Of a stretch of DNA of 64,000 bases, positions 45,094-54,276 are shown piece after piece. Source of the stretch: Pseudomonas gingeri (lineage in GTDB: Bacteria; Pseudomonadota; Gammaproteobacteria; Pseudomonadales; Pseudomonadaceae); contig NZ_JACAOS010000022.1 in NCBI RefSeq assembly GCF_013386165.1, positions 165,369 to 229,368 of the forward strand, read 5' to 3'. The notes under the pieces are model-generated. The model was given only the letters and a program-made list of their open reading frames with translations, made no database searches and was not told the DNA's origin. Position 1 is the first letter of the stretch. Each line of letters starts with the position of its first letter. Both the position numbers and the translations under genes were made by a program.

Positions 45094-45448
45094 GTCGGGG
45101 TTTACCTTGCTGGAGGTGATGGTCGCCCTGGCAATCTTTGCCCTGTTGTCCGCGACCGTGCTGTCCGCCAGCCAGTTCGTGGTGCAGCAGAGCGGCACTT
45201 TGCAGGAGCGGTTGTTCGCGACCTGGCTGGCGGACAATCAGTTGAATGAACTGCGCTTGAAGGCCCCTCCGGCCAAGGGCCGGCAGCAGCAACGCGTGGG
45301 TTTCGACCAGCGTGAGTGGCGCCTGGAGCAAGTGGTCACGCAGGCCTCCGACCCGCGTCTGCTCAAGGTCGAGATCGCCGTGCGGCTGGACAGTGGTGGG
45401 CCAGTGCTGCATAGCGCCAGCGCCTGGGTACGGACCCCGGATGAATAG
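45083..45448 (+). CDS. gspI: Minor pseudopilin GspI
   Basis: A 121-aa minor pseudopilin with leader MKAESG, then FTLLEVMVALAIFALL. It belongs to the tip complex with GspJ and GspK. I chose ATG 45083, because an earlier in-frame start would place extra residues before the very short prepilin leader. Confidence 0.93.
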   Translation: MKAESGFTLLEVMVALAIFALLSATVLSASQFVVQQSGTLQERLFATWLADNQLNELRLKAPPAKGRQQQRVGFDQREWRLEQVVTQASDPRLLKVEIAVRLDSGGPVLHSASAWVRTPDE

Positions 45449-45998
45449 ACAGGGCGGATTTACCCTGGTCGAACTGGTCATCGCCCTGGCGATTTTCAGC
45501 CTGATCGGCCTGGCCAGTTATCGGCTGTACGAAGGGGTGCTGCTGACCCAGGCGCGGGTCAGCGCGCATGAGCAGGGCTTGCGCCGCCTGCAACGGGCGA
45601 TGGCGCTGCTGGAGCGCGATGTCATGCAGGCGACGATCCCGAAAGAGGGCGTGGCCGTGACACTGAACGCGGGGCAGTTGAACCTGCAACGCGGCAATGC
45701 GCGCAACCCCTTGGATGAGCCTCGCAGCGAGCGCCAGGAGCTTGCCTATCGCCTGGAGGACGGCGTGTTGTGGCGTTACCAGCGCCACCTGGATCTGCCC
45801 GAGACGCACAAGCAGTTGGTACTCAAGGATGTCCGTGCCTTGCAGTGGCGATTGTATGTGGACAAGGTCGGTTGGCGCAGTGATGGCGCGTCTACGCCGG
45901 GCCGTAGCGCCGTGCATCCACGGGCGCTGGAAATCACCCTGTCGGTTGATCGCTTCGAGCAGATCCGCCGTGTGGTCCTGTTGCCGGAGGGCCTATGA
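45441..45998 (+). CDS. gspJ: Minor pseudopilin GspJ
   Basis: A 185-aa minor pseudopilin with leader MNRQGG and hydrophobic FTLVELVIALAIFSLI. It overlaps gspI by 8 bases and gspK by 4 bases. The frame is open farther upstream, but the prepilin motif fixes the start. Confidence 0.94.
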   Translation: MNRQGGFTLVELVIALAIFSLIGLASYRLYEGVLLTQARVSAHEQGLRRLQRAMALLERDVMQATIPKEGVAVTLNAGQLNLQRGNARNPLDEPRSERQELAYRLEDGVLWRYQRHLDLPETHKQLVLKDVRALQWRLYVDKVGWRSDGASTPGRSAVHPRALEITLSVDRFEQIRRVVLLPEGL

Positions 45999-46855
45999 GC
46001 CGAACCGGTCAACGCGGCGTGGCCTTGATCAGCGTGCTGCTGATCATGACCCTGGCCCTGTTCGTGGTCGGTGGTCTGTTGCGTAGTCATACACGGGCCG
46101 TGCAGAGCGGCGCGCAGCATATTCATCAGGTGCAATTGCGCCAGTGGGCAATCGCCGGGGAGAGCTGGGCACAAGCGTTGTTGCTGCCGCCTGATCCGCA
46201 TGAGGTGAAGACGATCAATCTTTCCCAGCCCTGGGCGCATCCGTCGCTGCCGTTCGAGCTGCCGGGCGTCGAGGTGCGGATCGAGATCGAAGACCTGGCC
46301 GGGCGGTTCAACCTGACCCGCCTGCTGCTGCCCGGCAAGGCTGATGAAATCAGCCTGGAGCGCTGGGCTCGGTTGCTGGCGGCGCTGGAGATCCCTGCAT
46401 TCGACCTGGCGCCGCTACGGGGCACCGAGGTCAGCGACAGCAGCCAGTTGCGCCTGTTGCCTGGCGTCGACCAGAGTATTTTGCAGCGCCTGCAACCCTT
46501 CGTCGCGTTGCTGCCGGCCGATGCGACGCTGAACGTCAATACCGCGTCGGCCACGCTGCTGGCGACGCTGGAGGGCATGACCGTCGCCAGTGCCCGGGAC
46601 TTTGTTGCCCAGCGCCCGCAGGAAGGTTATGTCGACGCCCATGAGTTTACCCGTGCACCGGGCCTGGATGGGTTGGGTATTGCCAGCCATGGCCTGGGCG
46701 TCGACAGCCGCTGGTTCCGGGTCACGGTCGAGGCCAGTGCGGGCACGGCGCGACTGCGGCTGGTCAGCGATCTTGAGCGGCCTCGCGACAGCCGTCGCCT
46801 GCGTGTCCTGCAACGCCGCTTCCTGGCTCCGATTCAAGGTGAATCTCCGTTATGA
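45995..46855 (+). CDS. gspK: Minor pseudopilin GspK
   Basis: The large tip pseudopilin, 286 aa. Its leader MSRTGQRG is followed by VALISVLLIMTLALFVV, which lacks the Glu5 found in the other pseudopilins, as is normal for GspK. A long globular domain includes the helix-hairpin-helix-like LNVNTASATLLATLEGM segment. Confidence 0.94.
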   Translation: MSRTGQRGVALISVLLIMTLALFVVGGLLRSHTRAVQSGAQHIHQVQLRQWAIAGESWAQALLLPPDPHEVKTINLSQPWAHPSLPFELPGVEVRIEIEDLAGRFNLTRLLLPGKADEISLERWARLLAALEIPAFDLAPLRGTEVSDSSQLRLLPGVDQSILQRLQPFVALLPADATLNVNTASATLLATLEGMTVASARDFVAQRPQEGYVDAHEFTRAPGLDGLGIASHGLGVDSRWFRVTVEASAGTARLRLVSDLERPRDSRRLRVLQRRFLAPIQGESPL

Positions 46856-47955
46856 GCAATTGGCTTTATCTCACTGCCGAAGGCCTGGCCGCCTGCGACG
46901 CTACCTGGCCGGTTGGTTATTGGCAGGTGGGAGGCGAGTACCGCCGTATCACCCTGGCTGAGGCGGCGACGTTCCTGGCGGGGCAATCGGTGCGGGTGAT
47001 CCTGCCCATGGAAATCTGCAGCCACTTGCGCAGCGAGCCCTGGCCCGGTCGACGCAAACCCACGGTCCAGGCGCTGGCCTATGCCGTTGAAGATCGATTG
47101 GCCGAGGAGCTGGATGGACTGCATATCGCGGTCGGTGTGGCGTCCAAGGAATCGCGTTACCCGTTGCTGGCGATCAACAAGCAGCGCTTCAAGGCGATCC
47201 TGGCGTTGTTGCAGGGCTCGGGGTTGCAGGTGGTCAGCGTCAAGGTGGACGCCGATTTGTTACCGGATCATCAGGCTTATGGCGTCTGGTGGGCCGGACG
47301 CTGGTTGCTGGGTGGGGCCATCGAGGCCCGGCTCGCGCTGTCGCCCGAGGATCTTGAAGTGCTGCGGCCGAGATTGCCGGAGGCGCTGTGTTGGATGGAC
47401 GCCGATCGACAGGGTGATATAGCCGCGTTGCTGATGGCCGGTCATCCGGGCGCGCTGGACTTGCTGCAAGGTGAGTTTCGTCAGGTGCGAGCGCGTTGGC
47501 CGTGGGGAGCGCTGGTGGTGTCGGCGCTGGCGCTATTCGCGCTGTCCTGGGGTTTTACCCTGGCGCGTGCCCACTACCTGGAAAGTGCTGCACAGCAGTT
47601 GTACGAGCAGAGTGTGCAACGCTTCCAGAGCCTGTATCCCGAGCAGACTCGTATTGTCGACCTCTCGGCCCAGCTCAAGGCGTTGCAGGGCCGGAGCGAG
47701 CAATCGGACAGCCAGATGGGCCGTCTGCTGCAACTGATCGAGCAAGTGGTTGGTGGCAGCAGGGTTGAAGTACAGCGTATCGAATACCGGGCCGGCACGG
47801 GCTGGACGCTGCTGCTGACGGCCGGCAGCTTCAGCGAGCTTGAGGGTTTGCGCGAGCGCGGCCATGGCAGCGGTTTACCGATCAGGCTGGGCAGCGCCAG
47901 CAAGGATCGCGAGCGGGTGCAGGCCGTGTTGGTATTGGAGGAGAAAAACGGATGA
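46852..47955 (+). CDS. gspL: Type II secretion protein GspL
   Basis: Bitopic protein that recruits GspE. The 367-aa protein has a cytoplasmic actin-like domain (about residues 1-215), a membrane helix at about 222-240 (LVVSALALFALSW), and a periplasmic ferredoxin-like domain. It overlaps gspK and gspM by 4 bases each. Confidence 0.92.
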   Translation: MSNWLYLTAEGLAACDATWPVGYWQVGGEYRRITLAEAATFLAGQSVRVILPMEICSHLRSEPWPGRRKPTVQALAYAVEDRLAEELDGLHIAVGVASKESRYPLLAINKQRFKAILALLQGSGLQVVSVKVDADLLPDHQAYGVWWAGRWLLGGAIEARLALSPEDLEVLRPRLPEALCWMDADRQGDIAALLMAGHPGALDLLQGEFRQVRARWPWGALVVSALALFALSWGFTLARAHYLESAAQQLYEQSVQRFQSLYPEQTRIVDLSAQLKALQGRSEQSDSQMGRLLQLIEQVVGGSRVEVQRIEYRAGTGWTLLLTAGSFSELEGLRERGHGSGLPIRLGSASKDRERVQAVLVLEEKNG

Positions 47956-48416
47956 TCAGGTCACTGGCATTACCGACAATGCTCACGCAAAGGTGGCAGG
48001 GCCTGGGTCTTCGGGATCGGCGAATGCTGATCGGGCTGGCTGTTTTCCTGCTGGTGGTGACCTTGTTCAGCGCTGTGTGGCAACCGGCACAACAGCGCCT
48101 GGAGCGGGGCGAGCGCTTGTACCAACAACGCCTGCTGCTGGCGGCTGAAGTCCAGCGTGCGCAGCCTGTGCGTCAGCGCTCCAGCCCATCGCGATCCTTG
48201 TCGACCCGTCTGAGTGAAACGGTGATCGCGGCGGGTTTGGAATTGCAGCAATTGGATCAGGACGGCCAGTCGCTGCGGGTCACGCTGGCTGGCAATGCAT
48301 TGGCCTTGCTGCAGTGGTTGGATCAGACCGAGCAAGCGGGCGCGGTGTTGCAGTCTTTGAGTCTGGAGAAGCGCGACAACGGGTTGATGGCGCAGGTTGC
48401 GTGGCGGGCTGACTAA
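47952..48416 (+). CDS. gspM: Type II secretion protein GspM
   Basis: Small bitopic platform protein, 154 aa. A membrane helix at about residues 25-45 (RRMLIGLAVFLLVVTLFSAV) follows a short cytoplasmic tail, then coiled coil and a small periplasmic domain. It is the last gene of the gspC-M operon; gspN and gspO are not present. Confidence 0.9.
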   Translation: MIRSLALPTMLTQRWQGLGLRDRRMLIGLAVFLLVVTLFSAVWQPAQQRLERGERLYQQRLLLAAEVQRAQPVRQRSSPSRSLSTRLSETVIAAGLELQQLDQDGQSLRVTLAGNALALLQWLDQTEQAGAVLQSLSLEKRDNGLMAQVAWRAD

Positions 48417-48423
48417 GGTCGCA

Positions 48424-48453
48424 AGGGGCTTTCTCCTGACGGTTCGAGCCCCT
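48424..48453. terminator. Weak hairpin between gspM and the MFS gene
   Basis: The aggggct and agcccct arms (48424-48430 and 48447-48453) can pair. Neither strand has a real T tract, so termination is doubtful. Confidence 0.3.
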
Positions 48454-48480
48454 ATGCCCTGGCTGGCACCCACCTTCTGA

Positions 48481-49758
48481 TCAGACTGTTACATTGCCTG
48501 GCAATGCCTGCAACCGCGCCAGCTTCAGCGCCACCAGCAAGGCCACCACCAGCAGCCCGCCGATAAACAGGCCGACGCCATTCCAGCCCGCATAGTGCCA
48601 AGCCATGCCGCCCAGGGTCCCGGCCACGCTGGAACCGGCGTAGTAGCAGAACAGATAGAGCGACGAGGCCTGCCCCTTGGCTTTCAGCGCACGCCGGCCG
48701 ATCCAGCTGCTGGCCACCGAGTGGGCGCCGAAGAAGCCGAAGGTGAACAGCAGGATGCCCGACACCACCACCGGCAGCGGCGTCACCAGGGTCAAGGCGA
48801 TGCCCACCAGCATCATCAGGATCATGCCCCAGAGCACTTTGCGTCGGCCGAGTTTGTCGGCCAGGGCACCGATTTTCGCCGAGCTGTAGATACCCGACAG
48901 GTAGACGATGGACAGCAGGCCGACGAACGCCTGGCTCATGCCGTAGGGTTCGGCCAGCAGGCGGTAGCCGATGTAGTTGAACAGGGTGACGAAGCCGCCC
49001 ATCAACAGGAAACCCTCGAGGAACAGCCACGGCAGACCGGCATCGCGAAAGTGCACGGTAAAGCCGTCGATCAGGCTGCGGGTATTGAATTGGCTGGCGC
49101 GGAAGTTGCGCGACGGTGGCAGGATTTTCCAGAACACCGTCGCCGCGATCAGCGCCAGGATGCCGATCACCAGCATCGCCATGTGCCAGCTGACGAAGTC
49201 GATCAGCACGCCGGTGATCAGCCGTCCGCTCATCCCGCCGATGGCGTTGCCGCCGATATACAGGCCCATCGCCAGACCGATGTGCTTGGGATGAATTTCC
49301 TCGCTCAGGTAGGTCATGCCGACTGCCGCCAGGCCGCTGAGGGAGAGGCCCACCAGGGCCCGCATCACCAGCACGCCCTGCCAGCTGGGCATCATCGCGC
49401 CGAGGATAGTGAACAGCGCCGCACCAAACAACGCCACCACCATCACCGGCTTGCGCCCGAGGCTGTCGGAGATCGGGCCGGTGATCAGCAGGCCGATGGC
49501 GAGCATCGCGGTGGCCACCGAGAGGATCAGGCTGCTCTGGGCGGCGTTGATCCCGTATTCCTTGGACAGCACCGGCATCATCGGTTGTACGCAGTACAAC
49601 AGGGCAAAGGTCGCAAAGCCGCCGGAGAACAGCGCCAGCACCGTACGCATAAACGCCGGGGTGCCTTTTTCGATATAGGTGTCGTTGAGTTGGGCGACCA
49701 CATCGTCCAGCGCAGTGGGGGGAATTTCGTGGGCGAGGGGAGCGACAGCAGTTTTCAC
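48481..49758 (-). CDS. MFS transporter (YnfM-like drug/efflux type)
   Basis: About 425 aa with 12 predicted membrane helices; a hydrophilic extension of about 45 residues precedes helix 1. The inter-helix motif GPISDSLGRKPVMV between helices 2 and 3 is typical of MFS drug/proton antiporters. I chose GTG 49758, which has a GAGG five bases upstream, over the longer frame opening with TTG at 49827. It is divergent from the LysR gene at 49876, which probably regulates it. The substrate is unknown. Confidence 0.85.
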   Translation of the reverse strand: MKTAVAPLAHEIPPTALDDVVAQLNDTYIEKGTPAFMRTVLALFSGGFATFALLYCVQPMMPVLSKEYGINAAQSSLILSVATAMLAIGLLITGPISDSLGRKPVMVVALFGAALFTILGAMMPSWQGVLVMRALVGLSLSGLAAVGMTYLSEEIHPKHIGLAMGLYIGGNAIGGMSGRLITGVLIDFVSWHMAMLVIGILALIAATVFWKILPPSRNFRASQFNTRSLIDGFTVHFRDAGLPWLFLEGFLLMGGFVTLFNYIGYRLLAEPYGMSQAFVGLLSIVYLSGIYSSAKIGALADKLGRRKVLWGMILMMLVGIALTLVTPLPVVVSGILLFTFGFFGAHSVASSWIGRRALKAKGQASSLYLFCYYAGSSVAGTLGGMAWHYAGWNGVGLFIGGLLVVALLVALKLARLQALPGNVTV

Positions 49759-49875
49759 GGGGACCTCGGGGGGAGCAACCGGTCGGGCAGTGGAAAAAGC
49801 ATATAGCTGGCTAACGATTCTTTCCAATATATTATTCGACCTGTTTGATAGGTTTTACGACTTGATGAGGTGTTC

Positions 49876-50775
49876 ATGGAATTGCGGCATTTGCGCTACT
49901 TCATCGCGGTGGCCGAAGAACTGCATTTTGGCCGTGCGGCCGAGGTGCTGGGGATTTCCCAGCCGCCGTTGAGCCAGCAGATCCAGGCGCTGGAGCAGGA
50001 GTTGGGGGCGCGCTTGTTCGACCGTACCAATCGTCGGGTCGAGTTGAGCGAGGCGGGGCGTTTGTTCCTGGAAGAGGCGCGGTTGGTGCTGGCCCAGGTG
50101 GACAAGGCGGCGGATGTGGCGCGGCGGGCGCAGTTGGGGGAGTTGGGGGAATTGAAGATCGGTTTTACCTCGTCGGCGCCGTTCAACTCGACGATTCCCC
50201 AGGCGATTTTCGCTTTTCGCCAGGCGTTCCCGGCGGTGCACCTGAACCTGCGGGAGATGAGCAGCAAGACGGTTGCCGATGGTTTGATGGATGAGTCCAT
50301 CGAGGTGGGTTTGATGCGGCCTTTGGCGCTACCGGAGGCCTTGAGTGTCGTGGAATTGATGCATGAGCCGTTGGTGGCGGTGCTCAGTGCCAAGCATCCG
50401 TTGGCCAGTGGCAGCGAGGAGGGGATGTATTTGTCCGAGTTGGCGCTGGAGCCTTTTGTGTTTTTCCCGCGCAGTTACGGCAGTGGTTTGTATGCGCAGT
50501 TGCTGACCTTGGCGCGGCAGGCCGGGTTCAGCCCGCACTTTGCCCAGGAGGCAGGCGAGGCGATGACCATTATCGGTCTGGTGGCGGCGGGGTTGGGGGT
50601 GTCGGTGTTGCCGGCGTCCTACCAGAGGATCCGGATCGAGGGGGTGGTTTATCGACCGTTGCTGGACCCGGACGCCGTGTCGGCAGTGTGGCTGGTGCAG
50701 AGGAAGGACCAGAAGTCGCCGATGGCCAAGGCGTTTATCGAGTTGCTGACACGTCTGACGAAGGATCGAGTTTGA
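49876..50775 (+). CDS. LysR-family regulator (next to the MFS gene)
   Basis: A 299-aa LysR regulator: N-terminal winged helix (residues about 1-60; ELRHLRYFIAVAEELHFGRA) and a C-terminal type 2 periplasmic-binding-like effector domain. It starts at ATG behind GAGG. Divergence from the MFS gene across a 117-base AT-rich gap suggests it controls the transporter. The inducer is not deducible. Confidence 0.92.
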   Translation: MELRHLRYFIAVAEELHFGRAAEVLGISQPPLSQQIQALEQELGARLFDRTNRRVELSEAGRLFLEEARLVLAQVDKAADVARRAQLGELGELKIGFTSSAPFNSTIPQAIFAFRQAFPAVHLNLREMSSKTVADGLMDESIEVGLMRPLALPEALSVVELMHEPLVAVLSAKHPLASGSEEGMYLSELALEPFVFFPRSYGSGLYAQLLTLARQAGFSPHFAQEAGEAMTIIGLVAAGLGVSVLPASYQRIRIEGVVYRPLLDPDAVSAVWLVQRKDQKSPMAKAFIELLTRLTKDRV

Positions 50776-50861
50776 TTCTGTTGAGCTCAAGAAGGATTTC
50801 TGACAGAGGGTGCTTATTCGACTGATCTACTTGGTGTAGCCTGTGGGCGACACTGGGCCGC

Positions 50862-51167
50862 ATGATTGAAATTATTCGAAGTGCGGTATTTTCCGATTGG
50901 CTCAGCGAGTTATCCGATAGCCGTGCGCGGGTTCGTGTGCAGGTTCGGATTGATCGTATGGCCGAAGGTAACTTTGGTGATGTGAAGTCAGTGGGTGATG
51001 GGCTGAGTGAGGCTCGAATCGACTATGGACCTGGTTATCGGCTGTATTTCACCTATCAAGGCCGGCATTTGGTGATCCTCCTTTGTGGCGGAGATAAAAG
51101 CAGTCAGCGCCGCGATATCAAGCAAGCTTCTCTGATTGCCAAGGCCTGGAAGGAACAAAAAGCATGA
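50862..51167 (+). CDS. RelE/HigB-type addiction-module toxin
   Basis: A 101-aa basic protein of the RelE/ParE-like killer family (phage Gp49-like branch). The motif ARIDYGPGYRLYFTYQG followed by LLCGGDKSSQRRDI is the family signature. These toxins act as ribosome-dependent mRNA interferases in well-studied cases; activity here is inferred. The downstream antitoxin gene overlaps by 4 bases. Confidence 0.88.
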   Translation: MIEIIRSAVFSDWLSELSDSRARVRVQVRIDRMAEGNFGDVKSVGDGLSEARIDYGPGYRLYFTYQGRHLVILLCGGDKSSQRRDIKQASLIAKAWKEQKA

Positions 51168-51451
51168 CCGAGCAATTTGCAAAATGGGATTCGGCCGAGT
51201 ACCTCAAGACTGAAGAGGACATGGCTAACTACCTCGATGCCTGCATGGAGGAGGCGGGTGATGATCCGGCGTTTATTGCCAAGGCGCTGGGTACTCTCGC
51301 CAGAGCACGTGGGATGACGCAAGTGGCCCGTGAGTCGGGTCTTTCCCGTGAAAGCCTTTATCGCGCGCTATCCGGCGAAGGAAACCCTGAGTTCGGGACC
51401 ATTCTGAAAGTGGTCAAGGCATTGGGCTTGAAGCTCCACGCATCGACTTGA
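51164..51451 (+). CDS. HigA-type antitoxin with HTH domain
   Basis: A 95-aa antitoxin. Its N-terminal part (about 1-45) is acidic and toxin-binding, and the C-terminal helix-turn-helix (TQVARESGLSRESLYRALSG) would bind the operon promoter. The toxin-before-antitoxin order is characteristic of the higBA-like class. The pair sits in the accessory region with a REP pair directly after it. Confidence 0.88.
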   Translation: MTEQFAKWDSAEYLKTEEDMANYLDACMEEAGDDPAFIAKALGTLARARGMTQVARESGLSRESLYRALSGEGNPEFGTILKVVKALGLKLHAST

Positions 51452-51880
51452 GAATATTGAGTCGCAGAACACTAAACCCTGAGCGACGCGGACACTTGTA
51501 GGAGCAAGCTTGCTCGCGATCGGCTGCGCAGCAGTCGTAAAACCTCAGAACGCGATTTTCCTGACACACCGAGTCAAGCCAATTGCGGCCGCTGCGCGCC
51601 CGATCGCGAGCAAGCTTGCTCCTACATGGGGATCGGCGGTGATGTGGAGAGGGTTGCGGTGCAGATTATCCAACTCGGCTTTCGCCATCTCCACCAGGTG
51701 TATGGCCGAGAACGCCAGCACCTACGCGTGTCAGTTAAAGGTGGCAGCTGTACGCGAGCCTGCAAGACCGGAACATCAGGCACACCGGCTGACCCGAAGG
51801 TCACCCACGCACAGCCACCATAAAACGCGGCCACTAAATCCAAGCTCCATTTTTATCATAGGGCGAGCAGTGGCTGACCG
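51452..51880. other. Intergenic region between the antitoxin and fumarase genes
   Basis: About 430 bases with no credible gene. The left part holds a REP pair; the remainder (51627-51880) lies at the 3' end of fumC and shows no clear feature to me. Confidence 0.6.
51497..51626. repeat. REP pair after the toxin-antitoxin operon
   Basis: Facing copies of the GAGCAAGC subfamily: tgtaggagcaagcttgctcg (51497-51516) and cgagcaagcttgctcctaca (51607-51626), separated by about 90 bases. Confidence 0.85.
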
Positions 51881-53266
51881 CTAAGGATGAGTCATCTCCA
51901 GAGGCACCACATACCGGTCGAAGTCCTCCATGGAAACCCAGCCCAGCGCCTCGGCCACCTCACGCAGCGACTTCCCTTCGTGATGGGCCGTCTTCGCGAT
52001 CACCGCCGCCTTGTCGTAGCCGATATGCCGATTGAGTGCGGTCACCAGCATCAGGTTTTTTTCGATGTTTTCGTTGATTTTCCCCAGGTTCGGTTCGATA
52101 CCGACGGCGCAGTTGTCATTGAAGGCCCGACACGCATCGGCCAGTAATGTGATGCTCTCCAGCACGTTGTGGACCATCACCGGCTTGTAGACATTGAGCT
52201 GAAAGTTGCCCTGGCTGCCGGCGAATGCCACGGTCGCATCGTTGCCGAAGACTTGAGTACACACCATCGTCAGCGCTTCGCACTGGGTCGGATTGACCTT
52301 GCCCGGCATGATGGACGAACCCGGTTCATTCTCCGGAATATCGATCTCGCCGATACCGCATCGAGGCCCACTCGCCAGCCAGCGCACATCATTGGCAATC
52401 TTGAGCAGGGCCATGGCCAGGGTGCGGATCGAAGCGGAGGTGTTCACCAGCGCATCATGGGCGGACAAGGAGAAGAATTTGTTGGCGGAGGCCTTGAACG
52501 GGTAACCGGTCAACTCGGCAATGACACCCGCACAGGTTTCACCAAACAACGGGTGGGCATTCAAGCCTGTCCCCACAGCGGTGCCGCCAATGGCCAGGTC
52601 GTAGAGGCCGGTCATCGTGTGCCTGATCGACGCCAGCGCATAATCGATCTGCTCGACCCAGCCCCCAATCTCTTGCCCGAGGGTGATCGGCGTAGCATCT
52701 TGCAGGTGGGTCCGCCCGACTTTCACCACCGTTGAATACTGCACGGCTTTGTCGGCCAGGGTATCGCGCAATCGTGAGACATCAGGCAGCAAGGTTTCGA
52801 AGATCTCACTGACCACGGCCATGTACATGGCGGTCGGAAAGGTATCGTTTGACGATTGCCCCCGATTGACGTGGTCATTGGGATGGACAGGCGTCTTGCT
52901 CCCCATGACGCCGCCTGCCATCTCGATGGCGCGGTTTGAAATGACTTCGTTGGCATTCATGTTGGACTGGGTCCCGGAGCCGGTCTGAAACACCACCAAT
53001 GGAAAGTGTGCATCCAACTGCCCGGCAATTACCTCGTCCGCCGCCGCGACAATCGGCAGGGCGATAGCCTCGGGCAACTCACCCAGCTTGAGATTGGCCA
53101 ACGCCGCCGATTTCTTCAGAAGCCCCATCGCCTTGATCATCGGCGTACCCCATTGGAAACGCGACCGGCCAATCGGGAAATTTAGAATGGAACGTTCGGT
53201 TTGGGCACCCCAATATTTATCGGAGGGCACCTCGATGGAACCCATTGAATCGGACTCGACACGCAT
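51881..53266 (-). CDS. fumC: Class II fumarate hydratase
   Basis: Oxygen-stable, iron-independent fumarase converting fumarate to malate. The 461-aa protein has conserved motifs [35 protein letters not shown] and the superfamily signature [11 protein letters not shown]. It follows the truncated ANL gene by 86 bases, so it may be transcribed with the MFS-ANL pair. Its genomic setting suggests a paralogue rather than the housekeeping copy. Confidence 0.93.
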   Translation of the reverse strand: MRVESDSMGSIEVPSDKYWGAQTERSILNFPIGRSRFQWGTPMIKAMGLLKKSAALANLKLGELPEAIALPIVAAADEVIAGQLDAHFPLVVFQTGSGTQSNMNANEVISNRAIEMAGGVMGSKTPVHPNDHVNRGQSSNDTFPTAMYMAVVSEIFETLLPDVSRLRDTLADKAVQYSTVVKVGRTHLQDATPITLGQEIGGWVEQIDYALASIRHTMTGLYDLAIGGTAVGTGLNAHPLFGETCAGVIAELTGYPFKASANKFFSLSAHDALVNTSASIRTLAMALLKIANDVRWLASGPRCGIGEIDIPENEPGSSIMPGKVNPTQCEALTMVCTQVFGNDATVAFAGSQGNFQLNVYKPVMVHNVLESITLLADACRAFNDNCAVGIEPNLGKINENIEKNLMLVTALNRHIGYDKAAVIAKTAHHEGKSLREVAEALGWVSMEDFDRYVVPLEMTHP

Positions 53267-53352
53267 GATTATTCACCTGTAGAAAGCCACTGACGGCGGA
53301 CCCCGGCACCATTGCCGGCATGGAAGTTTTTGCCTGAAGTTGAAGGTGGGCT

Positions 53353-54276
53353 TCAGGCGGCAGAAATGTCGTTTGCACTGGCCTTCAACCACAGGCGCAG
53401 TTCTGTCTTGAGCAGATCACCATAGCTGTTCCTGAACCGCCCATTGCGCAAGTCAGTCGAGCCTATGGGGATGTCCCCGTAGATGATGGTTTTGATCCCC
53501 TCGCCGCTGTAGCCCAGGCTGCGGGCCTGCTCGACCATGCTCGTGAACAGGGCGGGGGCGACGAACAATCTGATATTGCCGAACTGCCTCGCCAGCCCGA
53601 ACAACTCGTCGGGCTTGAAGTCGCGAGACGCTGGGACAACGTGGCGAGCGGCCCGGCGCACATGGCTCAGACTGTAGAGACCGGCGCAGTGAGAGATCGG
53701 CGCCGCATAGACCAACGCTTCATCAGCGTCGATCGGACAGCACTGCGACATGTCCGTCAAGTTGCCGTGGCTCAGCATCACCCCCTTGGAACGCCCGGTG
53801 GGGTCGACGGTATAGAACAGCCAAGCCAGGTCATCGGTATGACGCGGATAAGGGCTGTCCTGTTGGGAAGTGATCGACATGAGTGCCCCCATGTCCTCTC
53901 GATCCAGCTCTCGACAGGTCTGGGGCAGAGCTCCGGGCAAGAACACCTGGCCGCCATCGGTAAAAATCAGCCGGGCCTGTGTGTTATCGACGATCCAGCT
54001 GGCCTCGACGGGGTGCAGCTTGCAGTTGATCGGCACGACTACGGCACCCGCCCACCAGATGGCGTAGAGCAGCTCAAGGTATTCGCAACAGTTCTTCATG
54101 AACAGTGCGACCCGGTCACCCGGGGCAAGACCATACTCATTGATCAGAGTGGCGGCCCGGTGCCGCACCAGGGCGACCCAGGCACCGTAGTTGGCAACGG
54201 GCTGCTGTCCCTCGAACAGAGCCGGGCGTTTCGGATGACAAAGGCCGGCTGTATTCAGCCAGTTGGCTATATTCAC
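53353..54276 (-). pseudogene. Truncated acyl-CoA synthetase-like (ANL) gene
   Basis: A 307-aa product starting at GTG 54276 (NIANWLNTAGLCHPKR). The first 270 or so residues match the N-terminal domain of acyl-CoA synthetases (APGDRVALFMKNCCEYLELL, WWAGAVVVPINCKLHP). The P-loop motif is degenerate (YTVDPTGRSKG at 155-165 instead of YTSGTTGxPKG). The protein stops after GIKTIIYGDIPIGSTDL plus an unfamiliar tail, so the A5-A10 region and mobile C-terminal domain are missing. It is probably a decayed gene, though a non-enzymatic role is possible. It overlaps the upstream MFS gene by 4 bases. Confidence 0.7.
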
